53,871 nucleotides of DNA from Tubiluchus corallicola (lineage: Eukaryota; Priapulida; Priapulimorpha; Priapulimorphida; Tubiluchidae): the NCBI GenBank assembly GCA_030141605.1, contig JAQGDQ010000067.1:684001-737871 (forward strand). Reading direction: 5' to 3'. Positions within the stretch are counted from its first letter, which is position 1. The number at the start of each line of letters is the position of its first letter. Made by a program: the position numbers and the translations under genes. Below, one piece after another: positions 1-11,800 of this stretch. The notes below the pieces were generated by a model. That model saw only the letters and a list, made by a program, of their open reading frames with translations, did not search any database and was not told the DNA's origin.

Positions 1-340
1 TGAACTGCTAAAAGCACAAGTTTGTAAATATTGGTTATTATCATTGGCACAGTTTTTGTAAAACTTGTCACAGTGTATCTTTTTTCTTACTGTATTTATG
101 CAGGCCTACACTTCTAAAGCAAAAATATTTATATTTACGTATATATTTACATGCATTTATATCTATATTTATACATACTTGTATAAATATTTATTTTATG
201 ATTACTAATTTTCAGTTAATGACGTTCCAATGACATTAACTGATTTTTTCCTCGGTAAAATTTTAATGTCACTGATTACTGCATTCCGCTTTTGCACGTT
301 TCGTTCTGTATGTTCACAAGTAAGCTTTTTAAGTATAACT

Positions 341-348
341 TATAAATA
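341..348 (+). promoter_or_regulatory. Candidate TATA box upstream of the adhesion GPCR
   Basis: TATAAATA lies 78 bases before the first ATG, a spacing that would allow a short 5' leader. In DNA this AT-rich the match could easily be chance. No initiator or other promoter element was recognised in 1-425, where nothing else stands out. Confidence 0.25.
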
Positions 349-425
349 CCCTGTACTTAATATACACATCACTGGCATTTTAGAGGTACTGGCTCCTGGA
401 TACTGGTGAGATTTGAGAATGAAGA

Positions 426-507
426 ATGCAAGGAATCATGACTAAAAGTGATAAATTACGCAAAGTTGTCTGGATATTATTTTTCTGCCAACTGGGATGT
501 ATATTGG
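426..507 (+). other. Exon 1 of the adhesion GPCR: signal peptide
   Basis: Encodes 27 residues plus one base. A basic start (KSDKLRK) is followed by a hydrophobic core ([15 protein letters not shown]), the layout of a secretory signal peptide. The donor is GG/GTGAGT, phase 1, which fits the two-base start of exon 2 at 3335. Two in-frame ATGs (426 and 438) are both compatible with a working signal peptide; the second gives a more usual length. Confidence 0.7.
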
Positions 508-3500
508 GTGAGTTTGTTGTTGTGCTGCTTATAACTTTGTGCTTGGGTGTATTCAGCAATAGAAAAAGGTGTAGCCCTACTAAAGTTATTAATTTATTGT
601 TCAGTTCTGCTATATTTGTATTGATTTAGTGTTTTTGCCTATCTAACCACCTACTAATAATCGGTGCTCTACGGGTGCCGTAATTAAATGTTTCATACAG
701 TATGATTCATAAAGTAGGCTAGTCTGTCTCATAAATTTGTTAGCTGAGTTGTGGCTTGATTTTATTATTTGTGTATAAATAATAAAATGGTTCCTGAAGT
801 TTTCTGGCATCTCGAGTGTAATGACTCTTTGCATTTCCGCTAGTGTGGAATGACCTTAAGTGAGAGATTCAAGGTCACTAGGTATTTTCTTGTTGTTTTA
901 TCAGTTCTTTTCAGATGTAATTAAACCCAAGAACAAATAATTAAAATTGGAAACATTTTTTTAAGGTTGAACCCCAAGTGCTTTATAAAAACGTGTTTAT
1001 CATCAGTTCAACAGTTTCAGCAAAACATTCAAATTCTGAAGCGTTTAATTTAACATTTAGTTAATTAAGAAAGTTCAACCAGCATTCAGCAGAATAACAT
1101 TGCTCATTGTTTCTCAGAATAGCTTTCAATTACAGTGAATTTGGCATGCCTCAAATTAACCTTTATCACCATACGCATGCCAAATATTAATACATTAAAT
1201 AGAAATGTGAATATTTTGCACAAAGTTTTTTTTAGCAAAATTTGCAAATTAGCGTGTCACAAATGCTCTAAATAAATGTTAAATTACCAGATTATGTTAA
1301 GCACAATAACCTTGCTTATCACTTTCAGGAAAAAACTTTGAAAACATGAAACTGAAATCGTTAAGATTAATATTATATGTTTGTAGTTTAATAGGACATT
1401 AGAAATAAAACCATTGTTCATGGATTTTGCAAATTTTTTTAATTAAAGTGAGCAACTTATTAACATTAAACTTTAATTACTGTAGTTACCAAAGGTTAAA
1501 AAACTAAAACTTACACAAACATTCTTCAGAAAAATTAATAGCATAAAACGGGGTGAAGAGGGACACTTTTTACATTCAAACTGTAACTTTTTTGTTAGTT
1601 TTTATACTAAATTGTGTTTGGTTGTTATATGGCCGCATACACAATCTATCTTTTGAAGGTGTTGCACTTATGATAAAAAATTGTACATTATTTTTTTATT
1701 TAAAAACTAGTGTCTCTATTAACTCCTCATCTTGATGTGAATAGGTACAGCCTTATTTTTAGTTCTTGTATCCGTTTGCATTACATGAAGTGAAAAGGAA
1801 CACAGCTTACGTTTCAAAAAACGTGTTTTAAAATCAGTTATTTTGATATCTAGGATAAATTTACAAAGCTTGACCAGATAGCACTGCTCCTAGATATCTG
1901 TTGCATATCATTAAACATGCTTTAATAACTTTTCTTGGGTTTTGTCCTTATTCACCCCGTTTTGCGGTACATTTTTTAGAAATACTGCTCAATGTCAAGT
2001 AAAAATCTGCAAAGTATGGTCAAATCATCATCTCTGGAGTCACATGTCGTCTGAAATGACCCTCCCAATCACTTTATTCCATGCTGCCCTGTCACCCACA
2101 ACCTCCCATGTCTTTGTATTTTTGATATCTAATGGTGTATTTATAACATATTTTTTGATGAAATTGATGTGCGAGAGGGAAAGAGAGAGAGAGAGAGAGA
2201 GAGAGGGGGGGAGGGAGTGAGAGAGGCGGGAGGCAGGGAGGGAGGGAGTTAGTGAGAGAGAGAGAGAGAGAGAGAGATGAAGGGGGTTTAAATTTGTAAT
2301 TGTTTAACATTGGGTTGGCCTGCTACTGTCTTATTGGTATAGGCTTATAGGGCAAGGTTATATAAATTCCTCACCACGACATTATTTGTTTTTAGTTGCA
2401 AATATTGTTTATCCAGACACATACTGCAGTTTATATATGTTTCTGTACACAATAGCTTGTGATATCATACGTTTAGTGCAAATAGCAAGGAAATGTGAAT
2501 TTGGCATATAAGCCCTAATCGCAAATTTAAAGCCCATTATATGTTTGGAATGTACAATTTGCACAGCCGTAAACTTTGTGTGGTTATTTAGAAAATTATT
2601 CTCAAGGACCAATACTAGTCAAAATTTGTTTTAATTAATGCAATAGCATTAAAACCTGTGTGGTCGTCTATCATATATATACAGTACCATTAATAACTCT
2701 ATACATTATGCCCTTAATAATTCTATACATTATAAATAAAACTATTTTTAAAACAATTTCATAATGAAATAAATCCATTTATTTGTGGATTTTTTTTTAA
2801 CTTTTTTTGTGTTTAATACAGCATTCATATTAAATTTTACTGCTTTTATTTAGCTGCTGCTCGTATGTACTAATGCTTATAATGAGTGTATCTTTAAATT
2901 ACAAATTTCACATTTTTACTAGTCTTCCTCATGTAACAAATTTTGTTATTGGGGGCAGATGGGTAATACTGAATGAAGAAGTGCAATTAATTAATTTATT
3001 TTGTTGTAAATGCCAATCCCTATCAAGACTGATCAGAAGCTGCATGGAGATAAATGACTGGTTTATTTAATTTCAGTGTGCCTACCTTTTTGTGCTTGTT
3101 CCAGCTTTGTTTGAAAAACAGCAAGTGGAAGAAAGGACATCCATTGTTGCCTATTGGTTACATTTGAATTTGTAGTGTGGCACATCACCTGTAGGCTATC
3201 ACCTGTAAATTTCAGTTTTGTGAAGTAATTACCTTACTTTTGGCAATTTCATAATTTTTGTTTTGATTTATCTTTAATTTTTAGTTTGGTTTTATTTTGG
3301 AATTTTTGTTTATAATTTTTGCTTTCTTGTATAGGAAGCCCTATTTTGCTGTGCCATACGAATCCTTGCCAGAACAATGGTACATGTTTACGAATCTCAG
3401 GTAATATTATAAGATAAAGTTATATTTTTATGTTATTTATTTATTTGTTTATGACGTGTGTTAAATACACATTTTTTATAATGTCAGCTGCTCCACGCCA

Positions 3501-6500
3501 GCTGAATGCCATTGCTTTGGGGAGTATTTAAGTGTAGATTAATTCAATGTCCTGGTTGGTCAATGTCTTTGTCATGCAGCATGCATTTGGTTGCAAGTTG
3601 AAGTTGCATTAATAGCCACCTCTGTGTTACTACAAATTATTCAACAAAAGTTGTGCAAGTTGGGTAATTGCATTTTATGAAAGGTTCAAATTTAAATGCT
3701 GTAATATACGTATGTCTAGTACATGTGGATGATCTTAGGATAGTGACTAGTATTATAATTGGTTTTTAACGTAATAATCAATGTAATAATTGTTGTTCAA
3801 AGTTAACACGGTGTTATGAGACTGGCATGTATATACATTTGCTTATTAGTTGTTCTAAAATATGGTAAAACTGTATGAAATTGTTTCATTTTTAAGAAAT
3901 TGTAGTATTCAAAGTTTCAAATTAAGCCAAGACAGCCACATATAAAAACATATCTAAAGTTAAGAACCTATTGTTAAGAATCTTTCTGGTGTACATAAGC
4001 TAAAGTTATTACAGTATCCAGACGTTTTGTGTATATACTATACACATCCTCTTTGTTGAAGAATACCTACATTATAAATTAAGACTTGTAAAACAGTTAG
4101 TCTCAAGCTGCAAAAATTCAAAAGCAATGAAACATAGTAATCTTGCACTTTCATTACCTTGGAACTTTTCCCGCTTGAGACCAGTTGTTTTATAATTCTT
4201 AACTTAAATTTTAGGTACTCTTCACCAGTGAGCATTTGTATAGTATATACACAAAATGTCTGGAGCCACAGTAACTTTAGCTTGCTATTATAATTATGTG
4301 GCTGTCATGGCTTCGCAAAGTTTATAATTGTTTGCCTTGTGGCTATTACATCTTCTTATTTTATTACTTTAGTTAGTTAGTCAGTTTGTCATCATACTAT
4401 TGGGTGTTGACGTTGAGCAGATAATATAAGCCACGTTGTAGCATTCTTTTTGTAATTTTCATTTGAGGTCGCTCTTGGGTAAATATTTTTTAAACAACAA
4501 TAACAACGAACTATTGGATTAGGCACTAACTCATATATTATTTTTTAGATTTAACTATGGTCAGTTATTGTCCTGTTGATTATGAGCCATGGGATGGGCA
4601 GTGCTACAAGTTTTTCGCTGATACTCAGTCATGGACAGATGCAGCACAAACATGTGATAGCGAATCTGCAAAACTAGTCAGTATTGAGACAGAGGATGAA
4701 TGGGATTACATTGAGTTCATAATTACACACTCAGGATATACAAATGGTATGTTCTGTAAATGCGAATATTAGAAAAGATTTTTTGTCTTTGTGTGTGGTA
4801 TGTTATTTGCAGATTACTGGTCAAAAGAGTGTTTTTGTGTCAAATATTATCTGCACTAAATAGTGTGCTGCCATTGTAATCAGTAGCGAACCTACCAGTG
4901 AGCCTCATCACAAAATTACTTGATGGGTCCTATCATCCAAAGATAACATTTTTGCGGCCTATGTATATACAATAATTTTAATTTTCGAAATCAGTATAAA
5001 ATTGTCACAACTATCCTTTAAATGTTTTTTTCGTAATTCTGTGTCAAGCAAAAGTGTCAAATAAATGTGATTATATATTACGTTGGCAACCTTGGAAGAT
5101 TCTTGGAAACCTCAAATTCACTGTCCAAGCCTCTGCAACTGTAGGGCCTGCTTGTGCATAGTTATGCTACAGAGTGTAATTCTTATAAATTTTACTAAAA
5201 ATACCATGTGTCTGATGGTATTCACTTATTTAGTATTTTTCCTTTAACATTAATTGCTGACTAAAAGTACAACTAAATGTACAGTTAATTACCTTAATTT
5301 TTTTTGGTAATGAAATCCTGCATACTTCTCTTTCATTATTGCAAAGCATTTAAAAAATTAAATTAAAGAGATGGCGAAGACATGATCACTATCAATAATT
5401 ACTTTCGCTATGCTGACATTACTTGTAAAATTTTCTTAAAATTAGATTAATTAATTTTAAAAAACCAGTATAGTAGTAAAAATGTACAATATTTTAGTCC
5501 ACTATTGTATTTAAACTACTGTCAGTTGAAAGGAAAAAGAATAAACTAGCTTAAAAGATCACTAAATGCTAATATTTTGTATTAATAACAGGATTGTTGT
5601 TAAATAGGAAAATGGTATTTAGTGATGTGACTTTTTGTTTTTTCCTTCCTTTTCTGTCACTTAATGATAATTCATAATGGTGACCTGAAATGTCTATCTT
5701 TTAACTGTTTATTGTCATGTTTTTTATTAGTTCTTCCAATATTTGTTATTAAGAATTATTTCTGTACTTTTTTCACTTAGTGTGTGTGTTAATTGACATT
5801 GTAGTGTTCACTGATTGCTTTTTTCTGTTTCTGTTCTATTGTAAATTGTTACAGCAATGTAAAATTGAGATATAGAATGTAATCTACATGTTGTGTGCTT
5901 ATCGTTGAATATGCTGTAGATATATTACTAGGCACATTTGCAGAAAAAAATCTATTTCACCATTTAAAATTTCAGCATTATAAAATTGTGACTTATTATT
6001 AATGGCAATAATTCATACTTATTAAATTTTGACACAAAATTCAACTAAAGGAGGAAATGTGAAAAGTCGGACTGAGCTGTATTTGAACTAGAGACCTTTG
6101 TATCACAAGTCCAACATCTCAGATCCCTAGATTGACAGCACAGTCCCTTCTGGCTAAGATTGATCTTAATGTTGAATTAGCTGTGATTGTTGCCATCTGT
6201 TGTGTGGTATTGGTTTTTACTTACAGTAACTGCTATGAACACTAGTGATCGTAAAACGTCTATAAAGCCGAAATTAATCTGGATGTGCTTTATAGCCTGT
6301 GCTAATAAGTTATTGTCAATATTTCTTATGTTTCATTAGTTCTGTTTGACATCTGGCTTCCTTACCTTTCTATTTCCTGCACGTCATTGAATCATGGAAG
6401 CAATGGCCTGGCTTCCTAGTAATGATGTGCATGCTGTAGTCCTAAAATCAGCTAGAGTGTATGTAGCTGGCATGAGTTTGCTGTCATGCTTGACTGATGA

Positions 6501-6983
6501 TAGTTCCTGATGAACAAGTAGCAAGAGTGAAACCTTGATATGTTACTTGGAAGTTAATCTTGTTCCACTAAAATAAATTGTGTCTTCTATATTTGTTTTG
6601 AGTACTTGACAGTATGTATAAGCCATATTATTTTAATATAAGTGGTGCACTAATATAAGGCACTAGGCACTCACTAATTTTCAAACATTCATTAAAATGA
6701 ACAGTGATTGTTTGTTAATATACTTTTCCTTCAGAATGTAGTTCATTACAGTCATTTTAAAATATCTGTATGCTAACATATGAGTAAAAAATTATAATTA
6801 ATTTTTTTTTCAATTAGAATCTTTGTGGACTAGTGGTCAAAAAGGAGTCAGTTCACAAAATCCAGATCAATGGATTTGGACAGCCACTGGAGTACCAATT
6901 GACCTAACAAACTGGAGCAATAACAGTGCAGGTTGTGATCGTGATAGCATCAGTATCTAAATAAATAACTACTTAAGCAATCC

Positions 6984-7075
<92 letters not shown>

Positions 7076-8842
7076 GTGTGTATTGTGTGTGTGTGTGTGT
7101 GTGCATGTGCATGCGTGTGTACAAGTATAACTTGAGTGACCTTGCAGAGCTAAAATGTCTTTCTGTCATAGTACCTCTACGTGCATACCTTCAAGGTACC
7201 GTCTATTATAGATTTTGTTTCAGGGGTCATACAGGATTGCATAATCTGTAGTTCTTCGTGACCGCCTTGCAGATCCAGCTGCAAATTACATGAGTTAATT
7301 GAAACCACCAAACTACAAATGCAATGTTCCTTCAACCCGTGAGATCTTACTTATTGGTCGCAACACGTACATTGGACATGTACTAATTTTGGAATATAGC
7401 TGTTAAAATAGTTTCAGTGACCGATAATTTAATAGCAAAAAATGGTCTGAATTACTAAAATGTCAATGTATGAAGCAGTGTAAGTAGGCTAAATGAAAGT
7501 AGGTAAAGTAGATTCATGAAATTTTCTGAGAATTTGAAATAAAATTGGACAGTCACCATTATTAGATTTTATGTGAAGTAATATAACTGAATTAACTTTT
7601 TATTTGTTCATGAAATGCTGCCTGCGGTCCAAGCTAACACATGCTAATGATAATTTTAATACAGTCAGCGACTTTGGTATGCTGCTGCAACCAGGAAAGA
7701 CGTATCACTTTTATAATTATTGCTAGAAGTGTGGCTGACAGCAAAAGCAGCAAAAGATTTATAAACTCGCTTTTTCAATTTTTATCCCAACAGAAGGTAA
7801 GTCATTTGTTAAGTTTATGTATTACCGAAATCATTTTTAAAAGTATTTTAAATAGCTAAATTCTGTATTATTATTTTATTTTGTGAAGGCACCGGAAATT
7901 GTTTGGAGATTTCCAAAGCTGAAAACTATGAAGCCATTTCACCAGAATCTTGCAGTAGCAAAAATAGTTTTCTTTGCGAAATATCAGAGCCAGATTCACT
8001 GCAAAATCGTAAGTTTAGTTCACAATTTTACAGAAATTTTTGCAAGGCATTTTTGCTTTACCTTAATAAGAACGAAATAGTCATCTATTCAGTGAACCGA
8101 TAACGTACTGTTAGTAAGCTGTTAGTGCCATTGACAGATTTGCCAAGCGTTTGGTGTAAAAATAGAAAGTCCAGAAATTTATGCATTTTTGTATATTAAA
8201 ATTATATTATATTGAAATTATGTTCAAGAAATTTTTGCATTTTTGTATATTAAAATCAAATCAACGAAAAATTAAGGCAAAAAACAAAAAATAAGGTGAT
8301 TTTTGGGTGCTGCTGAGCATTCTCTTATGCTGCTGTTGCATTTCACTGTCCTTTCTATATATATTCTTTTCTTCACATGAAAAAAAGCTCACTTACACCC
8401 ACTTGTTTTTGATTTACCTTTATTGTAGTGTATAATTTTTAAGTTCATTAGGATGTATTTTTACTCACACTTTTCATCTATTTTTGACTGTAAAACTCTA
8501 GATCAGTTTATAGATTTGAGGTGACTAGTAATAGTAACAGTAATAGTAAATTACTGTTACTATTACATAATTCTCAATAATTATAATATATATCACAAGA
8601 CTCATGAACACTACTGTATTATTGGTAGTAGTCCTGCTAATTGTGTTGTTGATTGGTACTGATGGCAAAGGAAGCCAGGTGATATGCAAACTGACATAAT
8701 ATCAAGTTTGCCCAATGGGTGAAAACTGAAATTTGCTGCCGTGTTTGTGTGTGAAAGACTGAAAATGCATGTATTGCCTATTTAAATGTGTGAAAGTTGG
8801 TAGGCCTGCGTTGACTTTGTTAGTACTGGTATGTAAAATAGC

Positions 8843-8876
<34 letters not shown>

Positions 8877-11800
8877 ATGGAGGTGATAGAAAAAGTGATC
8901 AGAAAAATTCTCTTTTGCATTCTGAGTTTTCACTCGCAAATCTTTATTTTTCAAAACATGTTTTGTTAAAACTGTGTTATTATTTGTTTCTTTCAGAGTT
9001 GAACTATTCATATGAATGCCTCTGTCAGTCAGGTTACAAAGGTGTACATTGTGAAAAATCTTATAATCCAGAACCAGGTGACGAAACTGGTACTTGTCGT
9101 CAGTTTTCAATATAATGTGCTTCTAAATTTTGAAGTGATTTGAATAGTTGTGTATCAATTATTATAATCATGGAAAATATCTAAAACGTCACATTATTAT
9201 TGAAAACACTTATTTTATTAATTTTATACTTATTATATGTTTTTTTTTACTTTAAGTAAGTGTTGTGCATCACATTTTGTGTAATTTTGCATTATTTTTG
9301 TGTTTGAGTGCTTGCAGTATTTGCATTTTATTTTTCTTTCATATAATTAGTAACAAATTTTGTGTATCATGTTTCATTTTGTTGCAATTTTTGGGTTTTT
9401 AATGTGATTTACCAGTTATCTATTTTAAACCAGAATGTTGAAAGTTTCCTGTGTATAACAATTGTTGATAAAGTCCTTTTTTATAATACAGATTTATTTG
9501 ATATGACTAACTAACTGATTACTCGCACCTAATAATAGATCTGTGTTATGTTTTCTCTTCCAGTCTAGACTGCATGCAGCTATAGCAAGTTTCTTAGAAT
9601 TACCAAACTAAAATAGTTAAAAAGAGATACTGTCATCTTACGTTATTAAGTAGTCGAGGCTTAAAACAAAGTCAATTAAAGTGATTATTATCATGTTTTT
9701 TATGTATTCATTTTGAAAGATGAATGCTAATTCATTATAACATGGGCGAGTGGTAGTGAGAGTGTCTCATTTTAGAGGATTATTCTTAATGGTGAGGCAG
9801 GTGATGAATGAGTCACAATGATGTACTTTAAGTGAGCTGTATCACTAAATCTTGGGTCGTACACTTGAGCTTACAAAGTGTTGAACGTTTTAAAAAATTG
9901 TTTACACTAGAAATTGGCGTGCGTTCATGTACTTTTATTAATGTCGATGTTTTTTTTTCTATGACGTTCAGGTATTTCCGATGTTCATTTTTTCTGTCAA
10001 AATGAGAAGTTTTCCATTTTCTGTTCAGAAGGCAAGTTTTTGAATTTTGACTATGCTGCTTATGGGTATTTGACGGCAGCACCGGTTTGCCAATTTGCTG
10101 TTGAATGGGTAGACTGCATGGCCCCTAACTCTCTTTCATTAATAAGACAAAGGTTTGTTTTCTTTGCCAGTTTTTTTTATGGACTTTACCAAATTTTAAA
10201 TGTACTATATTTCAGCATTAAAATTTTGTGCTATAATGTATTTGCATTTATGTCTAAAATTTGGACCTTACGTATTGCTTACATACATACAATGGCATGT
10301 TCGTTATAATGGCTTGATACGATGGCGTCTTTATTTATTGTAGGTGTCAAGGACGACAAAAATGTGTCTTTCAGGAAACCATCACTACTTGGTTCAATTA
10401 CAATCCTTGTCCAGGCACATTTAAAAATCTCATGCTGCGGTTTCAATGTCGAAATGGTTAGTTTTCAATAAAAAACTTGCAAAAATTTGTAATACGAGAA
10501 TTTATTACTTTAAAAAAATTAGTTACTTTTTATTTTCAGATGTGAAAAAGTGCCCTGTTGGTTCCACATATTATAATGAAAGTTGCTTTGAAGCACATGT
10601 CAGTTATGCTACTTCATGGGGAGATGCAGAAGTTTCTTGTCGAGCAAAAGGTAGAAAACTTTTGCAAATTGTTTGTTTGATTAAATAATTGTAAAACAAT
10701 TAATGTAAATGTAGTATAATAATTCATGCCTCCACTTTTTTAGAAGAATCGTTTCTCTGTATAATAACTGCGTAATTCGTTCATGCAGATTTAACCATAG
10801 AATGATTATTGCAAGTCAATGAATTTTTTTAACAAGAAATCTTCTGCACATTCGAGCCATGGATTTAAGTATAGAATTCTATAGAAAAATAGAGTAAGTT
10901 TGTTCTTACTCCGACAGCGAGCACGCCGCTACTGAAATCTTATACTGTGCCAGTTAAAATGCTGTTCGTTGATTCAGGATTCCAGTTCCACTTTCAGGTT
11001 CCTGGACTTGGAGTAAAATAATTGGTATAGTGGTTGCGTTAAAGTCTATTTATTATAGTGGTTAAAGCTGCTTGCTGATTATTGTTGTTTATTGCGTGGC
11101 ATGTGAGGTAGCCACGATAGGCATGGCAAACTATCAAGACTTTATTTAATAAACTACACATTTATTAAATATCAAACACAACACGGTAAATATAAGAGGA
11201 TAGTAATGCCATCCCTCCGTCTTCAAGTCAGTTCCTAATCTCCCCCGAGGTGCGGGCCTCAAACCAGTTTTGTCTAACTACCTAATGTGCCATGAGCTTC
11301 TGCGCATAAGGATTACATCATCAGTCTTTACTTCTGAGTCAGCTAGTCGGACATCAGCTGGTCACCTGATGCCACACCTAACTAGGCTTCTAGCCACGAC
11401 GATAGTTTAATCTTGCATCGTCAAGCATTTAATCTTGAATTGTTAATTTAATAATTTAATCACTAATTTAATCAAAATCACTATTTAACACAGCTTTCCT
11501 TTACTCCTGGACTGAAATGCTACAAGGAGTCAAGACTTAGATTCAAAAGTCCAGTTAATATAACACAAGGTACATTAAGCTTTGTAATGTTGAAGCCAAT
11601 AAAACCTTTTAAACAACCTGCTGGCAGATCATCTTAAGTGAAATTTATGAATGTAAAATGATGTTGTGTATAGCTTTTATTTTTGAACTTGCTTTGAAAT
11701 TTTTCTATAAATGTTCGTATAACTTTGCCTCATTGCTTTCACAGTTGTCGGATATGCTTAGGTGATAGTTACAGCACGTTGATATATGCTCAATATTTTT

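Larger units (their letters stand above)
4549..8008 (+). other. Exons 3-5: first C-type lectin domain (CTLD1)
   Basis: Exons 4549-4746, 6818-6931 and 7889-8008 give residues 50-193. Visible CTLD landmarks are the N-terminal [16 protein letters not shown] hairpin (long-form CTLD), the helix-1 pattern SWTDAAQTC, the WTSGQKG segment, WIWTATG, and the closing cysteine pattern NCLEI...SC...FLCE. No EPN or QPD calcium-binding tripeptide and no WND motif are visible, so calcium-dependent sugar binding is doubtful. All three exons are bounded by phase-1 introns. The exon 4 donor is the least certain: 6931 (GCAG/GTTGTG) gives the best CTLD spacing, but donors after 6934, 6940 and 6952 are also in phase. 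Confidence 0.85.

Noticed and set aside
2092-2310. Ser-Leu-rich and Arg-Glu-rich open frames
   Set aside because: Artefacts of the GA microsatellite; the same applies to 22735-23039.
6064-6160. Functional tRNA gene
   Set aside because: Box-like motifs exist but arms do not pair well; kept only as a relic.
6969-7251. Long open frames reading Cys-Val or His-Thr repeats
   Set aside because: They are translations of the GT microsatellite, not genes.
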